A stretch of DNA of 56,503 bases from Opitutales bacterium (GTDB taxonomy: Bacteria > Verrucomicrobiota > Verrucomicrobiia > Opitutales > UBA2987). Positions 54,009-56,503 of the stretch are shown here, in pieces (the first letter of the stretch is position 1; every line of letters starts with the position of its first letter). The stretch spans positions 1 through 56,503 of the forward strand of contig JAJFLU010000059.1 of the NCBI GenBank assembly GCA_021772515.1, written 5' to 3'. The notes beneath the pieces are model-generated. The model was not told the DNA's origin and did not search any database. It saw only the letters and a program-made list of their open reading frames with translations. The position numbers were made by a program, and so were the translations under genes.

Positions 54009-54863
54009 TCCTGATTCCCTCAAATTATTCGCGTAGGATTCGATTTGCTGCCGCAATAAAAGTGTCTCTGCGATATTATCCGTACGGTTGCAGCCTTCCC
54101 AATCCACCCAGACGTATTCCAGGCAAAGAAAACCTTGATAATCACACTTGGCCATTCCCTCGACCACCGCCTTAAAATCTATTGTGTTTTCCTTGACCGT
54201 TGACTGAAGTTGGCCTTTCGCTCCTCCACGGGCATGAAAATGGGAGGCGTACTTTAATAGCGGGTGGGCGGATTCATTACTCATCCCCTGGTAAATGAAG
54301 TGTCCATAATCCAGAGTTAATGTCAGGTCGGGAACCTCTTGCAAAAATCGCAGCGTTGATTCCGGATCTGGTAAAATGGACCCCACATGAGCCTCGATTG
54401 AGTAGGCAATCCCCGCTTGCTTGGCGCGCTGCACCCGCCAATGGGCCTCCCCCACCGCTAGATTCCAATCCGTATTCAGTGGAATACTCGTGTGGTTGAC
54501 ACCGGGCAAGCCTGTAAGGTGGCGGCAGTTCAATTCTTCCGTAAATGTCAACATGGCTTCAAACCATTGCCGGTTACGTTCACGAGCTGTCGAATCAGGA
54601 TCGTTTGCGGCCGAGATCGAAGGCTCCTCCCCGGTCTGTAAAAAAACATCCGATACAGTCAAATGGTTGGCGTCCAGATTCGCCTTTATTGTTTTCGCTA
54701 AACCGCGCGGATCCTCATTCACCTGGCTTGGCGAATAGTGCGAACGACCTTCAAAAACCCCCAGATCCACCGCCTCGAATCCCAACAAATTTAGCAGGAC
54801 TAGCACTTTATCGTGTGATAGTAGGGGGAACGTAAAGTCAGCGCAGGAAAAACGAGGTTTCAT
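53991..54863 (-). CDS. Sugar phosphate isomerase/epimerase (TIM barrel)
   Basis: A 290-residue xylose-isomerase-like TIM barrel starting at ATG 54863 (MKPRFSCADFTFPLL); a longer frame would run into the SDR gene. Metal-site residues are visible in YSIEAHVG, LTLDYGHF, HFHARGG and CLEYVWVDW. It lies six bases after the SDR gene on the same strand, so the two form an operon. It is the third such isomerase in the locus, next to those at 13040 and 51932. Function is presumed sugar interconversion. Confidence 0.85.
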   Translation of the reverse strand: MKPRFSCADFTFPLLSHDKVLVLLNLLGFEAVDLGVFEGRSHYSPSQVNEDPRGLAKTIKANLDANHLTVSDVFLQTGEEPSISAANDPDSTARERNRQWFEAMLTFTEELNCRHLTGLPGVNHTSIPLNTDWNLAVGEAHWRVQRAKQAGIAYSIEAHVGSILPDPESTLRFLQEVPDLTLTLDYGHFIYQGMSNESAHPLLKYASHFHARGGAKGQLQSTVKENTIDFKAVVEGMAKCDYQGFLCLEYVWVDWEGCNRTDNIAETLLLRQQIESYANNLRESGLQRDR

Positions 54864-54868
54864 AGCAA

Positions 54869-55621
54869 TTAAAAAACGGCGCGGCCACCGGTCATGTCGA
54901 AGGTAAATCCGGTATTGAAACTGGCTTCTGGAGAAACTATCCAAGCTGCAAGATTTGAAATTTCCTCCAAAGTTCCGCAGCGCTTCATCGGTATTTTGTC
55001 AGTCATATATTTTACCTGAGCGGGTGCCATACCTGCAACCATTCGCGTGTTAATTGTGGCTGGCGCTACTGCGTTGATGGTAATTCCATCTTCGGCATAC
55101 TCCTTGCCCGCCGCTTTAACCAAGCCGATCACACCAGCCTTGGATGCGGAATAAGAACACATTCCGGCGTTGCCCTCCTTGCCCGCAATAGACGCAATCA
55201 AAAGTATTCGCCCATATTTCTGAGGAAGCATGGCTTTTAACCCATATTTGAGCATGAGAAACGATCCCGTTAAGTTTACCCGACAGGTCTGCTCGAAATC
55301 CTCCAAAGAAACTGCCTCTGTCTTGATGCCATTGGGGCCGACAACCCCTGCGCTATTGACCACTATCGAGCAAGTCTCTCCGGCATCTGCAATATGTGAA
55401 AATCCCGATCGGACACTGTCTTCGTCGGATACATCAACCTTGCAAAAGGATGCAAGAAAACCTTGTTCCTCGAGTTTTGAAATCGCTTCTTGGGCCAATC
55501 CTTCAACCCGGTCAAATATCCAAATTTTGGCCCCTTCCGAGACCAGTTTTTTGCAGATAGCGAAACCTATACCCTGAGCGCCACCTGTGACAATTGCAGT
55601 TTGTCCGAAAAATCGTTTCAT
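54869..55621 (-). CDS. SDR-family oxidoreductase
   Basis: A 250-residue classical short-chain dehydrogenase/reductase starting at ATG 55621 (MKRFFGQTAIVTGGAQGIG). The cofactor motif TGGAQGIG, the NSAG segment, the catalytic serine in LIASIAGKEG and YSASK (YxxxK) are all intact, and D at the end of strand two (IWIFDR) suggests NAD preference. Members oxidise sugars, keto-deoxy sugar acids or acyl substrates. In this setting a sugar or keto-deoxy-aldonate dehydrogenase is plausible. Operator G lies 92 bases upstream. Confidence 0.88.
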   Translation of the reverse strand: MKRFFGQTAIVTGGAQGIGFAICKKLVSEGAKIWIFDRVEGLAQEAISKLEEQGFLASFCKVDVSDEDSVRSGFSHIADAGETCSIVVNSAGVVGPNGIKTEAVSLEDFEQTCRVNLTGSFLMLKYGLKAMLPQKYGRILLIASIAGKEGNAGMCSYSASKAGVIGLVKAAGKEYAEDGITINAVAPATINTRMVAGMAPAQVKYMTDKIPMKRCGTLEEISNLAAWIVSPEASFNTGFTFDMTGGRAVF

Positions 55622-55712
55622 AATTCGTATGTATTTCGCGGATAAATAAACCAATTTCCAACTCAATTGATTACCTACCAGCTACCTCTCGTTTCCATAA
55701 GGTAATGTCTAG

Positions 55713-55723
55713 CTTACTGTAAA
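55713..55723 (+). promoter_or_regulatory. Candidate operator G, CTTACTGTAAA
   Basis: Two mismatches to TTTACCGTAAA. It lies in the divergent region upstream of the SDR gene. Confidence 0.35.
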
Positions 55724-55813
55724 CTGGACATGTGTTGCATCCACCGCGTAACAGACTATGTCTTTCAAAGGTTTATCTCTTCCAGGGCATTGCAACCCAG
55801 TAATTCCTTAGCT

Positions 55814-56231
55814 ATGCCATCACACTTCAATTATTACCGGCATAGTAACGGGTGTAGTCTGCTCTGCGGTATGGTTTTGGATTGCGGTCACGAGCGGTTG
55901 GCTAAGCAGCCTGTATGCCCTTGGGGTTGGAGCGATAATTGGCTATTCAATGTGGATAGTAGGACGAGGGCGAAATCGAAAGTTTGGTGCCGCGGCGGCC
56001 ACAATAGCATTCTTCTCTATACTACTTGGAAACATGCTTATCGTATTTCATGTGGTGTCTTTACAGTACGGATCTTATTTGGATACACTGAAAAATATCG
56101 ACATGCGGACCTACGGTTATGGTTTACTGGGGTATCTGCACTATCTTGATGCGGTTTTTACGATCATTGCTATGGGTATGGCTCACAGGTTCTCCTACAA
56201 GACAGTTGAGGAAGAATTGGGTAGGGTCTAG
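55814..56231 (+). pseudogene. Small membrane protein with an N-terminal frameshift
   Basis: The frame ending at 56231 encodes about 130 residues with three or four membrane segments (IVTGVVCSAVWFWIAVTSG, SLYALGVGAIIGYSMWIVG, AAATIAFFSILLGNMLIVF, GLLGYLHYLDAVFTIIAMG). It stays open upstream only to a stop near 55808 and has no usual start before the membrane part; the first ATG in frame (55950) would delete two segments. An ATG at 55814 (MPSHFNY) lies in another frame, and a single-base shift near 55835 would join it to the membrane frame. A small indel or sequence error is likely. The family is not recognised. Confidence 0.5.
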
Positions 56232-56382
56232 GATCATTATTTTCTTGTTGTCAGACCGGATGAAAACCTAAAACTAATCGCTCCGCCGAACGAGGAATTG
56301 CCGTGTCAACGAGCTGAATCGCAATACGTTTTGGGTTCTCTATTTTTTGACGACTTTGCTCGCCTAGGTCGTGTTTGAAAAG
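56232..56382 (+). other. Open frame fragment ending at the IS5-family element
   Basis: Directly after the TAG of the membrane protein the same frame runs on for about 48 codons (DHYFLVVRPDENLKL...), ending with a stop inside sequence that appears to be the IS5 end. The composition looks protein-like, but there is no start codon. It may be a remnant cut by the insertion, or chance. Confidence 0.25.
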
Positions 56383-56502
56383 TCAGTGAAGAAGATATAA
56401 GAGGCAAGCAGTGATGCAAACGAAAGCGGCGTATGAGGAAGCGAGTTTATCGTATCGTGTAGCTAATCTCCGAAACTGCTTTAATTTGCCTATGGTGTTT
56501 TC
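56383..56502 (-). CDS. IS5-family transposase, C-terminal fragment
   Basis: On the minus strand the window edge enters an open frame of 39 residues ending in TGA at 56383-56385: ENTIGKLKQFRRLATRYDK, then a hydrophobic tail. This is the conserved C-terminus of IS5-family DDE transposases, with the glutamate at the front as the probable third catalytic acid. GGTCGTGTTTGAAAAGT just beyond the stop (56368-56384) resembles the terminal inverted repeat of such elements. The rest lies outside the window. Confidence 0.8.
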   Translation of the reverse strand, partial: ENTIGKLKQFRRLATRYDKLASSYAAFVCITACLLYLLH

Positions 56503-56503
56503 A

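Noticed and set aside
1..56503. CRISPR arrays, tRNA and rRNA genes
   Set aside because: No regularly spaced repeats, cloverleaf-like segments or rRNA-like stretches were seen on reading through; this was not a computed search.

Overview
The window looks like a chromosomal segment of a polysaccharide-degrading member of the Verrucomicrobiota (Opitutae/Puniceicoccales-like). This assignment is inferred from gene content and protein style: a very large TonB-dependent receptor with the GYSATSTLAG plug signature, several Gfo/Idh/MocA oxidoreductases, xylose-isomerase-like TIM barrels, heparinase II/III-like proteins, GxGYxYP proteins and sodium:solute symporters. No rRNA, tRNA or CRISPR array was seen.

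Region 1 (about 1-6260) is a mobile, defence-type segment. It starts with the C-terminal tail of an IS630-family transposase. A two-gene Hachiman anti-phage system follows (hamA nuclease, hamB helicase). hamB carries an in-frame TAG that separates its two RecA-like helicase halves. Just downstream is an attC-like hairpin with a GTTRRRY core, then an unknown 160-residue gene, then a complete IS4-family element with 19-bp inverted repeats.

Region 2 (about 6360-55620) is a large catabolic locus after one M20 peptidase-like gene. Its logic fits a uronic-acid-containing polysaccharide. A TonB receptor takes up oligosaccharide at the outer membrane. Two Tat-exported heparinase II/III-like proteins and two GxGYxYP proteins act outside the cytoplasm. 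Two SSS symporters carry products inward. A six-gene operon (19023-28076) encodes a putative glycosidase, a DapA-type aldolase, a GH88/GH105-like unsaturated-uronyl hydrolase, a rhamnonate-dehydratase-like enolase-superfamily enzyme, a Gfo/Idh oxidoreductase and a toroid glycosidase. Around it lie xylose isomerase, two more Gfo/Idh proteins, three TIM-barrel isomerases, a second DapA-like enzyme, an epimerase, an SDR, a class III aminotransferase and a tandem amidohydrolase. Odd members are a MetE-core zinc protein, a ferritin-like protein and a solute-binding-protein-like gene without a signal peptide. There is no sulfatase and no sugar kinase.

Genes in region 2 are arranged as divergent pairs. 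Every one of the seven divergent intergenic regions carries at least one copy of an 11-bp pseudo-palindrome close to TTTACCGTAAA. The most economical explanation is that the locus is one regulon of the LacI-family regulator encoded at 35504-36553.

Region 3 (about 55700-56503) is an eroded edge: a small membrane-protein gene with an apparent N-terminal frameshift, an orphan reading frame, and the C-terminus of an IS5-family transposase on the minus strand.
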